DNA of 13,952 bases from the NCBI GenBank assembly GCA_900549865.1, contig URPU01000061.1, positions 1-13,952 of the forward strand. The letters run 5' to 3'. The notes below the pieces were generated by a model, which was given only the letters and a program-made list of their open reading frames with translations, did no database searches and was not told where the DNA came from. This document shows positions 6,409 through 13,925 of the stretch, piece after piece (position 1 is the first letter of the stretch; the number at the start of each line of letters is the position of its first letter). The translations under genes and the position numbers were made by a program. Origin of the DNA: an uncultured Eubacteriales bacterium (GTDB lineage Bacteria; Bacillota; Clostridia; Oscillospirales; Oscillospiraceae).

Positions 6409-6810
6409 ATGAAATACACAGCTATAGTTAACGGCAAGACCTACGAGGTAGAGATAGAGCGCGCCTCCACCGGCCGCAGCATCGGCCATGCTCCTGCGCC
6501 CGCAGCGGCTCCTGCTCCTGCACCCGCAGCTCCCGCACCTGCGGCAGCACCTGCACCCGCAGCTCCCGCGCCCGCAGCAGCCCCCTCGCCCGCGGCAAAC
6601 GGCGGCGCAGTCGTCAGCCCCATGCCCGGAAGCATCCTTGATGTACACGTAAAGCCCGGCGACACTGTCGCAGAGGGTCAGGTCGTCGTCACTCTCGAGG
6701 CAATGAAGATGGAGATCGAGGTCAAGGCTGAGAACGCCGGCGTCGTATCTGCTGTAAACGTCAAGAAGGGCGATATGGTTGAAAGCGGAAGCGTCCTTGT
6801 AACGCTCTGA
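6409..6810 (+). CDS. gcdC: Glutaconyl-CoA decarboxylase gamma subunit (biotin carrier)
   Basis: 133 residues in three parts. A short N-terminal segment (1-27) is followed by an Ala/Pro-rich flexible linker (about 28-63). The C-terminal biotinyl-lipoyl domain (about 66-133) carries the biotin attachment motif EAMKM, with Lys100 as the biotinylated residue. The linker lets the biotin swing between the carboxyltransferase GcdA and the membrane pump GcdB. The carrier length matches the GcdC/MmdC type. A GGAAGGA-like ribosome site precedes the ATG. The linker DNA is an imperfect 33-base tandem repeat (6517-6582). A biotin-protein ligase must act on it; none is encoded here. Confidence 0.95.
   Translation: MKYTAIVNGKTYEVEIERASTGRSIGHAPAPAAAPAPAPAAPAPAAAPAPAAPAPAAAPSPAANGGAVVSPMPGSILDVHVKPGDTVAEGQVVVTLEAMKMEIEVKAENAGVVSAVNVKKGDMVESGSVLVTL
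6517..6582 (+). repeat. 33-base tandem repeat in the gcdC linker
   Basis: 6517-6549 and 6550-6582 match at 29 of 33 bases; the first 20 bases of each unit are identical. Eleven codons per unit encode Ala/Pro-rich sequence. This is the kind of repeat that changes length by slippage without breaking frame. Confidence 0.75.
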
Positions 6811-6825
6811 GAATGAGGTCTGCAA

Positions 6826-7980
6826 ATGGGAATCATTGAAGCCTTCGGCAGGCTGCTTGCTGAATCAGGATTTGCCGCTCTGTCATGGCGCGAGGTCGTC
6901 ATGCTCATCGTCTCCTGCGTTCTGCTCTACCTTGCCATTGAAAAGAAATTTGAGCCGCTTCTGCTGCTGCCCATAGCTTTTGGTATGCTTTTGGCTAACC
7001 TGCCAGAAGCTGGCCTTATGTACGACGCAACCGCCGACGGCGGCGCATGGTACCAGTCCGGCATTATAAGAATAATGTACAGCGGCGTAAAGAGCAGCCT
7101 TTTCCCCTGCCTTATATTTATGTGCATCGGCGCTATGACTGACTTTGGCCCGCTGATTGCAAACCCAATCAGCCTGCTGCTCGGCGCGGCCGCGCAGTTT
7201 GGCATCTATATCGCCTTTATAATAGCAAACGCGACCGGTCTCTTCACGCCGGAGCAGGCGGCGGCGATAGGCATCATTGGCGGCGCTGACGGCCCTACCG
7301 CAATATATGTGGCCAACAACCTTGCGCCAAACCTTGTCGCGTCCATCGCAATTGCGGCGTACTCCTACATGGCGCTTATCCCGCTCATCCAGCCGCCCAT
7401 AATGAAGCTGCTGACCACTGAAAAAGAGCGCAAGATAAGAATGAAGCAGCTGCGCCCTGTGAGCAAGAAAGAGAAGATTGTATTTCCAATCTTTGTCACC
7501 GTTTTCTGTTCTCTTATTCTGCCGGATGTCGCGCCGCTGCTCGGTATGCTGATGCTCGGCAACCTGTTCAAGGAGTCCGGTGTTGTTGATCGCCTGAGCG
7601 ACACTGCGCAGAACGCGCTGTGCAACATTGTCACCATTATGATTGGCCTTTCCGTCGGCGCGACAGCCAACGGCGAAGCTTTCATTCAGGTGCAGACGAT
7701 TGCCATCGTCGTTCTCGGTCTTGTGGCGTTCGCGTTTTCAACTGTTGGCGGCGTGCTGCTCGGCAAACTGCTGTGCGTGATTACCCACGGCAAGATCAAC
7801 CCGCTGATCGGCTCTGCCGGCGTGTCTGCCGTTCCCATGGCGGCGCGTGTCTCGCAGAAGGTCGGCTCGGAGTCCGATCCGCACAACTTCCTGCTGATGC
7901 ACGCTATGGGACCCAACGTGGCAGGCGTCATAGGCTCCGCTGTCGCGGCCGGCTTCTTCATGATGACCTTTGGCGGCTGA
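6826..7980 (+). CDS. gcdB: Glutaconyl-CoA decarboxylase beta subunit (Na+-pumping carboxybiotin decarboxylase)
   Basis: 384 residues, polytopic membrane protein of the OadB/MmdB/GcdB family. It decarboxylates carboxybiotin on GcdC and exports Na+. Hallmarks visible are GGADGPTAIYVAN with Asp155 (equivalent to the essential Asp203 of oxaloacetate decarboxylase beta), then NPLIGSAGVSAVPMAAR, which carries the conserved Asn, Gly, Ser and Arg of the ion path, and the C-terminal HAMGPNVAGVIGSAVAAG. All key positions I know of are intact, so it should be an active pump. GAGG before the ATG and a 15-base gap to gcdC indicate tight coupling. A 104-base gap with alternative hairpins follows. Confidence 0.96.
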   Translation: MGIIEAFGRLLAESGFAALSWREVVMLIVSCVLLYLAIEKKFEPLLLLPIAFGMLLANLPEAGLMYDATADGGAWYQSGIIRIMYSGVKSSLFPCLIFMCIGAMTDFGPLIANPISLLLGAAAQFGIYIAFIIANATGLFTPEQAAAIGIIGGADGPTAIYVANNLAPNLVASIAIAAYSYMALIPLIQPPIMKLLTTEKERKIRMKQLRPVSKKEKIVFPIFVTVFCSLILPDVAPLLGMLMLGNLFKESGVVDRLSDTAQNALCNIVTIMIGLSVGATANGEAFIQVQTIAIVVLGLVAFAFSTVGGVLLGKLLCVITHGKINPLIGSAGVSAVPMAARVSQKVGSESDPHNFLLMHAMGPNVAGVIGSAVAAGFFMMTFGG

Positions 7981-7992
7981 TACTAAAACATA

Positions 7993-8036
7993 CAGCGAGG
8001 CGGAAATGTACATGCGTTTCTTCCTCGCTGAAACGC
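7993..8036 (+). promoter_or_regulatory. Two mutually exclusive hairpins between gcdB and the CoA-transferase
   Basis: CAGCGAGG (7993-8000) pairs exactly with CCTCGCTG (8023-8030). Alternatively GCGTTTC (8014-8020) pairs exactly with GAAACGC (8030-8036), with the right arm of the first stem as its loop. No connecting bases remain for a proper pseudoknot, so the two compete. No U run follows, so it is not a terminator. It may be an RNA-processing or stability element separating pump-subunit from enzyme mRNA segments. Confidence 0.45.
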
Positions 8037-8084
8037 GATAAAAAACTGGAGACGGTACTGTTTCAGTTTCAAAGGAGATTTATT

Positions 8085-9296
8085 ATGGATATTATGGAAA
8101 ATATGCATGGCGCATTAGAAGACGTAGTGATTCTTGACCTGACGAGAGTTGTTGCAGGTCCGTTTTGCACATCCATGCTCGGCGATATGGGCGCGCGTGT
8201 AATCAAGATAGAGAACCCAAAGGGCGGCGACGACAGCCGTGCATACGGCCCCTATGTGAACGGCGAGAGCGCATACTTCGCAATGCACAACCGCAGCAAG
8301 GAGGGCGTAACGCTCAACCTCAAGGCTCCAGAGGGCAAGGCACTGTTCCTTGAGATGGTCAAGAAGGCGGACGTGGTCGTAGAAAACTACCGCCCCGGCG
8401 TTATGGACAGACTTGGCCTTGGCTATGACGTGCTTAAAGAGGTCAACGATCAGATAATATATGCCGCAGTTTCCGGCTACGGCTGCTACGGCCGCTACTC
8501 CCAGCGCCCCGGATATGATATTCTCGGTCAGGCAATGGGCGGCCTTATGAGCGTGACCGGAACAGCGGAAAGCGGCCCTGTCAAGGCGGGCAACGCCATG
8601 GGCGATATTCTTGGCGGCCTTAACCTCACTATCGGCATACTTGCAGCACTCCATGCCCGCACCGTTATCGGCCATGGTCAGAGAGTCGATGTGTCGCTTG
8701 TTGATGCGGTTGTCGTCAGCCTTGAAAACGTCTTTACGAGATACTGGTATTCCGGCGTTGTTCCGGAGCGTGCCGGCAACGCCAACCCCGCGACCGCGCC
8801 GTATAATGCGTATCAGGCCAAGGATGGCCTTGTTATCATCGCCTGCGGCAACCAGCACCTTTTTGAAAAGCTCGCAAATGACGTTGCCAAGAAGCCCGAG
8901 TGGATAAGCGACGCACGCTACATTGACAATGTAACGAGAGTGGCGCACTTTGAGGAGCTCAAGGTGGATATTGAAGCATGGGCAAAGGACTACACCGTCA
9001 GCGAGATCGTTGACAGCTGCCTTGCCAACGGCGTGCCGTCAGGCCCCGTTTACGATGTCAGCCAGATCGTCAAGGATGAGCATATAGTCAAGGACCGTGA
9101 TATGTTCCCGATAGTCCATCATCCCGTTATCGGCGATATGCACGTCAACGGAGACGCGGTGAAGCTTATGGAGACAAAGCCCCACGTCACCAAGCCCGCG
9201 CCCACACTCGGCCAGGACAACGTTTCCGTATACGGCGAGTTTGCCGGACTTAGCGAGGAGACTGTCAAAGAGTATAAGGAAAAGGGTATACTCTGA
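8085..9296 (+). CDS. Family III (CaiB/BaiF-type) CoA-transferase
   Basis: 403 residues, the normal length for family III CoA-transferases (Frc, CaiB, BaiF, SUGCT). The N-terminus LDLTRVVAGPFCTSMLGDMGA is the typical opening. RPGYD (151-154 region) and GLMSVTG (163-169 region) follow. The catalytic aspartate is Asp174 in GNAMGDILGG, which would form the aspartyl-CoA anhydride. AAAGGAGA six bases before ATG 8085 fixes the start; the open frame upstream overlaps gcdB and is not coding. It probably moves CoA between an acyl-CoA and a carboxylic acid, here perhaps glutarate, glutaconate or 2-hydroxyglutarate. Its place inside the gcd operon, where a family I enzyme (GctAB) would be expected for this job, is notable. 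The substrate pair is inference. Confidence 0.9.
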   Translation: MDIMENMHGALEDVVILDLTRVVAGPFCTSMLGDMGARVIKIENPKGGDDSRAYGPYVNGESAYFAMHNRSKEGVTLNLKAPEGKALFLEMVKKADVVVENYRPGVMDRLGLGYDVLKEVNDQIIYAAVSGYGCYGRYSQRPGYDILGQAMGGLMSVTGTAESGPVKAGNAMGDILGGLNLTIGILAALHARTVIGHGQRVDVSLVDAVVVSLENVFTRYWYSGVVPERAGNANPATAPYNAYQAKDGLVIIACGNQHLFEKLANDVAKKPEWISDARYIDNVTRVAHFEELKVDIEAWAKDYTVSEIVDSCLANGVPSGPVYDVSQIVKDEHIVKDRDMFPIVHHPVIGDMHVNGDAVKLMETKPHVTKPAPTLGQDNVSVYGEFAGLSEETVKEYKEKGIL

Positions 9297-9336
9297 TAGA
9301 TACCCGGTTTATACGAAAAACAGATTGGAGAATAAA

Positions 9337-11100
9337 ATGAGCACATACGGATATTCCATGCCCAGATACTTTCAGGAAATGCCCACCATAGGCAAGCCGC
9401 TCACGAGTGAAAACGCAGAAAACCGCGACGAGATAGTCAAGGTCGAGGAAGAGATAAAGCAGCTTATAGCCGACGCGCTGGCCGCTGGACGCAGCGACGA
9501 GTCACTCAACGAAAAGGGGCAGCTTACTGCAATGCAGCGCATAGAAGCGCTTGTTGACGACGGCACATGGTGTCCGCTCAACAGCCTCTACAACCCCAAC
9601 GATAATGAAAACGGTTCTACCAGCATAGTGAAGGGTATTGGCCGTGTTGGGGGAAAGTGGGCTGTTATAGTTGCGTCCGACAACAAGAAGAGAGCGGGCG
9701 CATGGGTTCCCGGACAGGCAGAGAATCTGCTCAAGGCGGCGGACACTGCAAAGATACTGCGCATACCTCTCATATACCTGCTCAACTGCTCCGGCGTTGA
9801 GCTTGATCAGCAGGAGCTTCTGTTCCCCGGACGTCGCGGCGGCGGCGCTTCCTTCTACCGCAATGCAGAGCTGGCACAGCTCGGTATTCCGGTGCTTGTC
9901 GGTATTTTTGGCACTAACCCCGCCGGCGGCGGCTACCACTCCATCAGCCCGGCTGTTCTCGTTGCCCAGAAGGATGCGAATATGGCGGTCGGCGGTGCGG
10001 GTATACTTTCCGGCATGAACCCCAAGGGCTTTGTAGACGAGGAGAGCGCAAGGGCGCTCATCAATGCGCAGTCCGGCGCAAGAACTCCCGCACCCGGCGG
10101 AGTAAAGACGCACCACGATGTCACCGGCTTCTTCAGAGAGGTCTGCGAGGATGATGCATCCGTTGCAGATACTCTGCGCAAGTACATGAGCTATATCCCC
10201 GGATTTGATCTTGAGTTCTTCCGCGTCGCGCCTCCGATGGAGCCTGCGTTTCCTACCGAAGATCTTTACAGCATAATCCCCATGAACCCCAAGCGTACCT
10301 ACGACATATATCAGGTCATCTCCCGCCTTGCTGATGCAAGCCAGTTTGACGAGTACAAGCCCGACTACGGCCCGGAGGTCGTCTGCGGCCTCGCGCGCAT
10401 GGATGGCCTGCTCGTCGGCATTGTCGCCAACAAGCAGGGCTTCTTCATGAACTACCCCGAGTACCGCGGCGCAAACGCGGTCGGCGTCGGCGGCAAGCTT
10501 TACCGTCAGGGCCTTATCAAGATGAGCGAGTTCGTGACTCTCTGCGAGAGAGACAGAATCCCCATGATCTGGCTCCAGGACAGCAGCGGCATAGATGTTG
10601 ATGATATCGCAGAGCAGGCGGAGCTCCTCGGCCTTGGCCAGTCCTTGATTTACTCCATCCAGAACGGCGCGACTCCGTTTCTTGAAATTACGCTGCGCAA
10701 GGGCAGCGCGGCGGCGCACTATGTTCTCGGCGGCCCGCAGTGCGAGAAAAACAATCCGTTCAGCCTTGCAGCTCCCACCAGCGAATACTATGTCATGCAT
10801 GGCGAGACCGCTGCGGCGGCAATGTATGTACGACAGCTCGTCAAGGCAAGCAAGGCCGGTCAGCCGCTTGATGAAATCATCGAGAACATGAACGAGCTTA
10901 TCAACGCCTACCACGTCAAGTCGCGGCCAAAGTTTGCGGCAAAGCTCGGTATGGTCGATGAAATAGTGCCTATGGACGATCTGCGCAACTATATGATGGC
11001 GTTCACGCAGGCTGCGTATCAGAACCCCACCACCATATGCCCACCGCATCAGATGCTCACTCCCAGATGCATCCGCGAGTATAATAAGAACAAGAAATAA
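9337..11100 (+). CDS. gcdA: Glutaconyl-CoA decarboxylase alpha subunit (carboxyltransferase)
   Basis: 587 residues, as I recall the length of Acidaminococcus fermentans GcdA, with close similarity from end to end (YSMPRYFQ, GKPL, ASDNKK-AGAWVPGQAE, LNCSGV, RRGGG, GTNPAGGGYHSISP, AVGGAGI, MNPKG). Two crotonase-like carboxyltransferase domains are visible. The N-terminal one binds the acyl-CoA (glycine-rich NPAGGGYH near residue 195-202). The C-terminal one binds carboxybiotin (VGVGGKLYRQGL, ITLRKGSAAAHYVLGGPQ). It transfers the carboxyl of glutaconyl-CoA to biotin on GcdC, releasing crotonyl-CoA; it is cytoplasmic and attached to the membrane complex. The start at 9337 has TTGGAG upstream and the family N-terminus; the open frame back to 9241 overlaps the CoA-transferase. 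Last gene of the operon. Methylmalonyl-CoA decarboxylase alpha is a less likely alternative because those are about 510 residues. Confidence 0.95.
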   Translation: MSTYGYSMPRYFQEMPTIGKPLTSENAENRDEIVKVEEEIKQLIADALAAGRSDESLNEKGQLTAMQRIEALVDDGTWCPLNSLYNPNDNENGSTSIVKGIGRVGGKWAVIVASDNKKRAGAWVPGQAENLLKAADTAKILRIPLIYLLNCSGVELDQQELLFPGRRGGGASFYRNAELAQLGIPVLVGIFGTNPAGGGYHSISPAVLVAQKDANMAVGGAGILSGMNPKGFVDEESARALINAQSGARTPAPGGVKTHHDVTGFFREVCEDDASVADTLRKYMSYIPGFDLEFFRVAPPMEPAFPTEDLYSIIPMNPKRTYDIYQVISRLADASQFDEYKPDYGPEVVCGLARMDGLLVGIVANKQGFFMNYPEYRGANAVGVGGKLYRQGLIKMSEFVTLCERDRIPMIWLQDSSGIDVDDIAEQAELLGLGQSLIYSIQNGATPFLEITLRKGSAAAHYVLGGPQCEKNNPFSLAAPTSEYYVMHGETAAAAMYVRQLVKASKAGQPLDEIIENMNELINAYHVKSRPKFAAKLGMVDEIVPMDDLRNYMMAFTQAAYQNPTTICPPHQMLTPRCIREYNKNKK

Positions 11101-11121
11101 ACCTGCGTCGAAAAAGCTTCG

Positions 11122-11170
11122 GGGGCTGCTGCAAAAAGAATTTTGCAGCAGCCCCTCAGCTTGTTTTTTT
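11122..11170 (+). terminator. Strong intrinsic terminator of the gcd operon
   Basis: 11122-11136 and 11141-11155 form a perfect 15-pair stem with loop AGAA, and AAGCT/AGCTT extends it outside a small internal loop. The stem is followed by TTGTTTTTTT (11161-11170). It begins 22 bases after the gcdA stop. Confidence 0.93.
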
Positions 11171-11403
11171 GCTTGCCCCAAAAGCCGGATGCTTATGAGC
11201 AGCCGATTCAGGCAATTAAAAATAAGATGAGCAGAACAACAAATATACAGGCGTCTATAAATTCAGAAGAAGTGAAAATTCAGTGAATATTCACTTTTGC
11301 CCGGCGAATATATAACGAAAGCAAAAAACATGTTCCAAAGCATCATCTGAAAGCCGGGCGCGCTGCAACGCGCCCTTTTGCATGAGATTCAATTCCCTGC
11401 CTG
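11171..11403. other. Intergenic stretch between convergent genes, with a 14-base palindrome
   Basis: No reading frame of note. It contains AGTGAATATTCACT (11282-11295), a perfect 14-base palindrome. The half-site AGTGAA recurs at 11271-11276, exactly 11 bases (one helical turn) upstream. Because both flanking genes end here, no promoter role is obvious. A protein-binding site, or an RNA hairpin of an unseen small transcript, are both possible. Confidence 0.5.
11356..11379. terminator. Short GC hairpin between gcdA and the hydrolase
   Basis: GGGCGCG (11356-11362) pairs with CGCGCCC (11369-11375) around a six-base loop and is followed by TTTT on the plus strand. It is 25 bases beyond the hydrolase stop on the minus strand, where a shorter U stretch follows, so it may end that transcript or act in both directions. 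Confidence 0.55.
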
Positions 11404-12021
11404 TCAGGCTTCCGGGCCTTTGAAAAGCACGGTCGTGCCGTCACGGATCTTGCACGGAAGCTCGATATGCCCGGCGTCGATGTATTCTGCGTGGGTGCAC
11501 AGCGCGGCATAGCCGTCGCGCGTTGCGATCTCCGCATAGCCGAAGCCGGGGCCGCGGTAGTGCATGGGGATGGTTATCCCCGCACCTATCGCCGATGCAA
11601 GCTCATGTGCCTGCACGGCGTCGATGGTGTAATACCCGCCGACAGGGATCATCAGCACGTCCACGCGGCCGAACCAATCAAGCTGTTCGCGCGTGAGCAT
11701 GTGCCCGATGTCGCCCATGTGAACAAAACGCAGCCCCTCGGCGTCTATAGAGGTGATGAGGTTTTTCCCGCGCTTCTGCCCCTGAACATCGTCGTGGAAG
11801 CAGGGCAGCTGGCGCACGGCGAAGACCGGCGCGCGCCCCGTGAGCCTGACACCCGCGGCGTAATTGTGGTCGCCGTGGCCGTGGCTGCATATAACGGCGT
11901 CCGCCTCCAGTGCGGGCAGAGTCAGCCCCGGCACACTGCCGGGCGAATACGGGTCAAATACGACGGAGCCTTCCGCCGTCTCCAGCTTGAAGCAGGCGTG
12001 TCCATACCATGTAAGTTTCAT
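11404..12021 (-). CDS. Metallo-beta-lactamase-fold hydrolase (UPF0173-like)
   Basis: 205-residue single-domain MBL-fold protein. The metal motif is complete: HGHGDH (His47, His49, Asp51, His52), then HMGDIGH with Asp104, and the C-terminal metal His154 in PMHYR. The opening MKLTWYGHACF and IPVGGYYTID are typical of the small lactamase_B_3/UPF0173 group, whose substrates are mostly unknown; some members act on phosphodiesters or lactones. No signal peptide, so cytoplasmic. AGGGGG lies about 8 bases before the ATG, with a clear promoter at 12047-12076. Divergent from the carboxypeptidase and convergent with gcdA; no functional tie to either is evident. Confidence 0.85.
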   Translation of the reverse strand: MKLTWYGHACFKLETAEGSVVFDPYSPGSVPGLTLPALEADAVICSHGHGDHNYAAGVRLTGRAPVFAVRQLPCFHDDVQGQKRGKNLITSIDAEGLRFVHMGDIGHMLTREQLDWFGRVDVLMIPVGGYYTIDAVQAHELASAIGAGITIPMHYRGPGFGYAEIATRDGYAALCTHAEYIDAGHIELPCKIRDGTTVLFKGPEA

Positions 12022-12046
12022 TCCGAATACCCCCTTTATGATATGG

Positions 12047-12076
12047 ATTATAGCAAAGCCGTGCCGCCGCGGTCAA
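12047..12076 (-). promoter_or_regulatory. Promoter of the MBL-fold hydrolase
   Basis: On the minus strand TTGACC (12071-12076), an 18-base spacer and TATAAT (12047-12052) with an extended -10 (TGC before it). The predicted start near 12040 leaves a leader of about 20 bases containing the ribosome site. Confidence 0.75.
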
Positions 12077-12097
12077 GCGCGGTGAAAATAATTTAAG

Positions 12098-12126
12098 TTG
12101 ACCCGGAAGCTATAAAATGTTATTAT
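12098..12126 (+). promoter_or_regulatory. Promoter of the D,D-carboxypeptidase
   Basis: TTGACC (12098-12103), a 17-base spacer and TATTAT (12121-12126). The predicted start near 12133 gives a leader of about 73 bases. It lies back to back with the hydrolase promoter, only 21 bases between the two -35 boxes. Confidence 0.7.
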
Positions 12127-12205
12127 ATTAGTTACCGTGCATGTCTCTGCACAGCGCGGCAGGATCAATTGATATTCTATTCTTTATATACAGCAGGAGG
12201 CCCAA

Positions 12206-13177
12206 ATGAAAGGCAGTCGCGGTTTCAGGATAGTGTTCGGCATTTTTTCGCTGGCGGTGTTCGTGGCGTATTTCTCTTTGAGATACGCGACCTCGCCCAA
12301 AAGCAGCGACTTTGACGATGAGCACGCCTTCATATACAGCGAGATAAAAGCGGTCATCGACTCCGGCGGGGATATAAATGAGTTTCTTATGAACGACCCG
12401 CGTTACGCCTTCCTTCAGGAGGACTGGCAGGACATAGCTGACCAGAACACGGATCAGCAGGACGCGCAGCAGCCCGCGGAGGCCGAGGCCACGCCGGAGC
12501 CGACGCCCACCCCCACCGCCGCCGAGACCCGAGCCGCGGAGATGGGTCTGCCCGCGCCGCCGGATATAGATATAAACAGCTGGGAATACGTGCTTGTCAA
12601 CGGCGACCATTCCATCGACCGGTATGAGCCGCCCGAGCTTGCCTATCTCAATCAGACGGCCGACGAGACGGACATTCAGACCGCGTACAACGCCAACCGC
12701 TGCCCCGTCGATTCGCGCATCGCACAGGCGCTTCTGGACATGGCGCTGGGCTGCAAGGAGGCGGGCTATCCCATATACCTCTCCTCCGGCTATCGCAGCT
12801 ATTCCGATCAGGAGGCCAACTTCCAGCGCATCTGCAACAACAACGGCATCACCGACGGCAAGGACGCCAGCGGCCACTATATCACCATGCCCGCCGGGTG
12901 CAGCGAGCACCAGACCGGCCTCGGCTGTGATATAACCGACCACTACCGCGAGATAAAGAACGACGAGATAGACAACACCGATACGTCCAAATGGCTGGTG
13001 GAGCACTGCGCCGAATACGGCTTCATCCACCGCTTCCCCGGCGAGAAGTCGGACATCACCGGCGTGATGAACGAGGGGTGGCACTTCCGCTATGTCGGCG
13101 TGGAGGCCGCGAAGTATATCATGGAAAACAACCTCTGCCTTGAGGAGTTCGTCGCGCTGTACGACTCCGCGGCATAA
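12206..13177 (+). CDS. VanY-type D-alanyl-D-alanine carboxypeptidase (peptidase M15B), membrane-anchored
   Basis: 323 residues. An uncleaved signal anchor (about 7-24) puts the rest outside the cell. A Pro/Thr/Glu/Gln-rich spacer (about 78-118) precedes the M15 catalytic domain (about 160-315). Motifs: SSGYRS with substrate-binding Arg197; SEHQTGLGCD with zinc ligands His235 and Asp242; and EGWHFRYVG with catalytic Glu290 and zinc ligand His293. It should trim the terminal D-Ala of peptidoglycan stem peptides. AGGAGG upstream fixes the start. Seven cysteines (two flanking the HxxxxxxD motif, 232 and 241) is many for an exported domain. No vanS/vanR/vanH-like neighbours, so this is a housekeeping wall enzyme rather than a glycopeptide resistance determinant. 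Confidence 0.92.
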   Translation: MKGSRGFRIVFGIFSLAVFVAYFSLRYATSPKSSDFDDEHAFIYSEIKAVIDSGGDINEFLMNDPRYAFLQEDWQDIADQNTDQQDAQQPAEAEATPEPTPTPTAAETRAAEMGLPAPPDIDINSWEYVLVNGDHSIDRYEPPELAYLNQTADETDIQTAYNANRCPVDSRIAQALLDMALGCKEAGYPIYLSSGYRSYSDQEANFQRICNNNGITDGKDASGHYITMPAGCSEHQTGLGCDITDHYREIKNDEIDNTDTSKWLVEHCAEYGFIHRFPGEKSDITGVMNEGWHFRYVGVEAAKYIMENNLCLEEFVALYDSAA

Positions 13178-13229
13178 GGATGAATAGATAATGCAATGGC
13201 TGTCTCACAAAGATGCAGCCTTGATGAAA

Positions 13230-13266
13230 GACAAAGCTTGACTTCTTCGGAGAGTCGGGCTTTGTC
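13230..13266 (+). terminator. UUCG-capped hairpin after the carboxypeptidase gene
   Basis: 13230-13243 pairs with 13253-13266 over 14 positions including two G-U pairs. The stem continues as TC/GA, with one bulged G, to a C(UUCG)G tetraloop, the most stable type known. It lies about 50 bases after the stop codon; the following ATATTATTATT is only a weak U stretch. Probably the 3' end of this transcript. Confidence 0.6.
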
Positions 13267-13896
13267 ATATTATTATTCAGGTGTGGTACAAAACAAAACG
13301 CAAATGGATCATACACAATATACGAAGCCGGATATCAAGTCTGGTTTTCAAAGCAGATCTACCCAGCTTGTTCCAATCACTTCGTTGAAATGGCGACCAT
13401 CGGCGAATGGTGGTGCGCCGAGTCAATAGACGATAGACTCGCCCTGCCCAGAGGTGCGTGACAGTTCCGCTGCCCAGGCGCACGATCACGCAGCAACGGC
13501 TATGTGACTCAGGCGTGCAGTCTCTCCAAAGCAGTGATCCCTATTACGCAGAAAAAACCGATGAGTTTTGATACGCCCATCGGGCCTTGTTTGTTCGTTC
13601 AGCAGACACATATTAAGCAAAAAATTATCGAGAAAAAATTTCTTGTATACAGCGTCGTGGAACACAAACGTTGCTAAAACATGATAAAAACAATCCAAAC
13701 GGCGATTGCGTACTGGCAACAGCAATACCCCGCAGACGTTGAAAGCAATTGGGTCTTAAAAGACCGATGAACTTAGATACGATTAAGTGAGAAAATTTTA
13801 TTGAAAACTTGCAATATATTTTTGTACAGCGGAGAAGCAAAAAGCATAAGCACCTATCATTCCACCCCTACCATCACCCCGCGCTTCTCTCCGCGG

Positions 13897-13925
13897 CTTG
13901 TGCTGTCCGCACAAGTCACTTTTTC
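13897..13925 (+). terminator. Possible small terminator near the right edge
   Basis: CTTGTGC (13897-13903) pairs with GCACAAG (13909-13915) around TGTCC, followed by TCACTTTTTC. No plus-strand gene is seen before it, so its role is doubtful. Confidence 0.3.

Noticed and set aside
6058..6825. 255-codon minus-strand frame rich in Cys and Gly
   Set aside because: Antisense to gcdD and gcdC; the Cys/Gly/Arg run is the complement of the Ala/Pro linker codons.
8001..8036. H-type pseudoknot between gcdB and the CoA-transferase
   Set aside because: The two stems share base 8030, leaving no loop to span the first stem, so they can only be alternatives.
7620..8084. Upstream extension of the CoA-transferase frame
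   Set aside because: It overlaps gcdB and runs through the intergenic hairpins; AAAGGAGA before ATG 8085 and the family N-terminus fix the real start.
9502..11181. 559-codon open frame on the minus strand
   Set aside because: Antisense to gcdA and extending through its terminator; the open frame is a by-product of GC-rich codon use.
13411..13480. Possible group II intron 5' end (GTGCGCC)
   Set aside because: The GTGYG-like start is short and common. No domain V, reverse transcriptase or exon-binding pairing could be found before the window ends.
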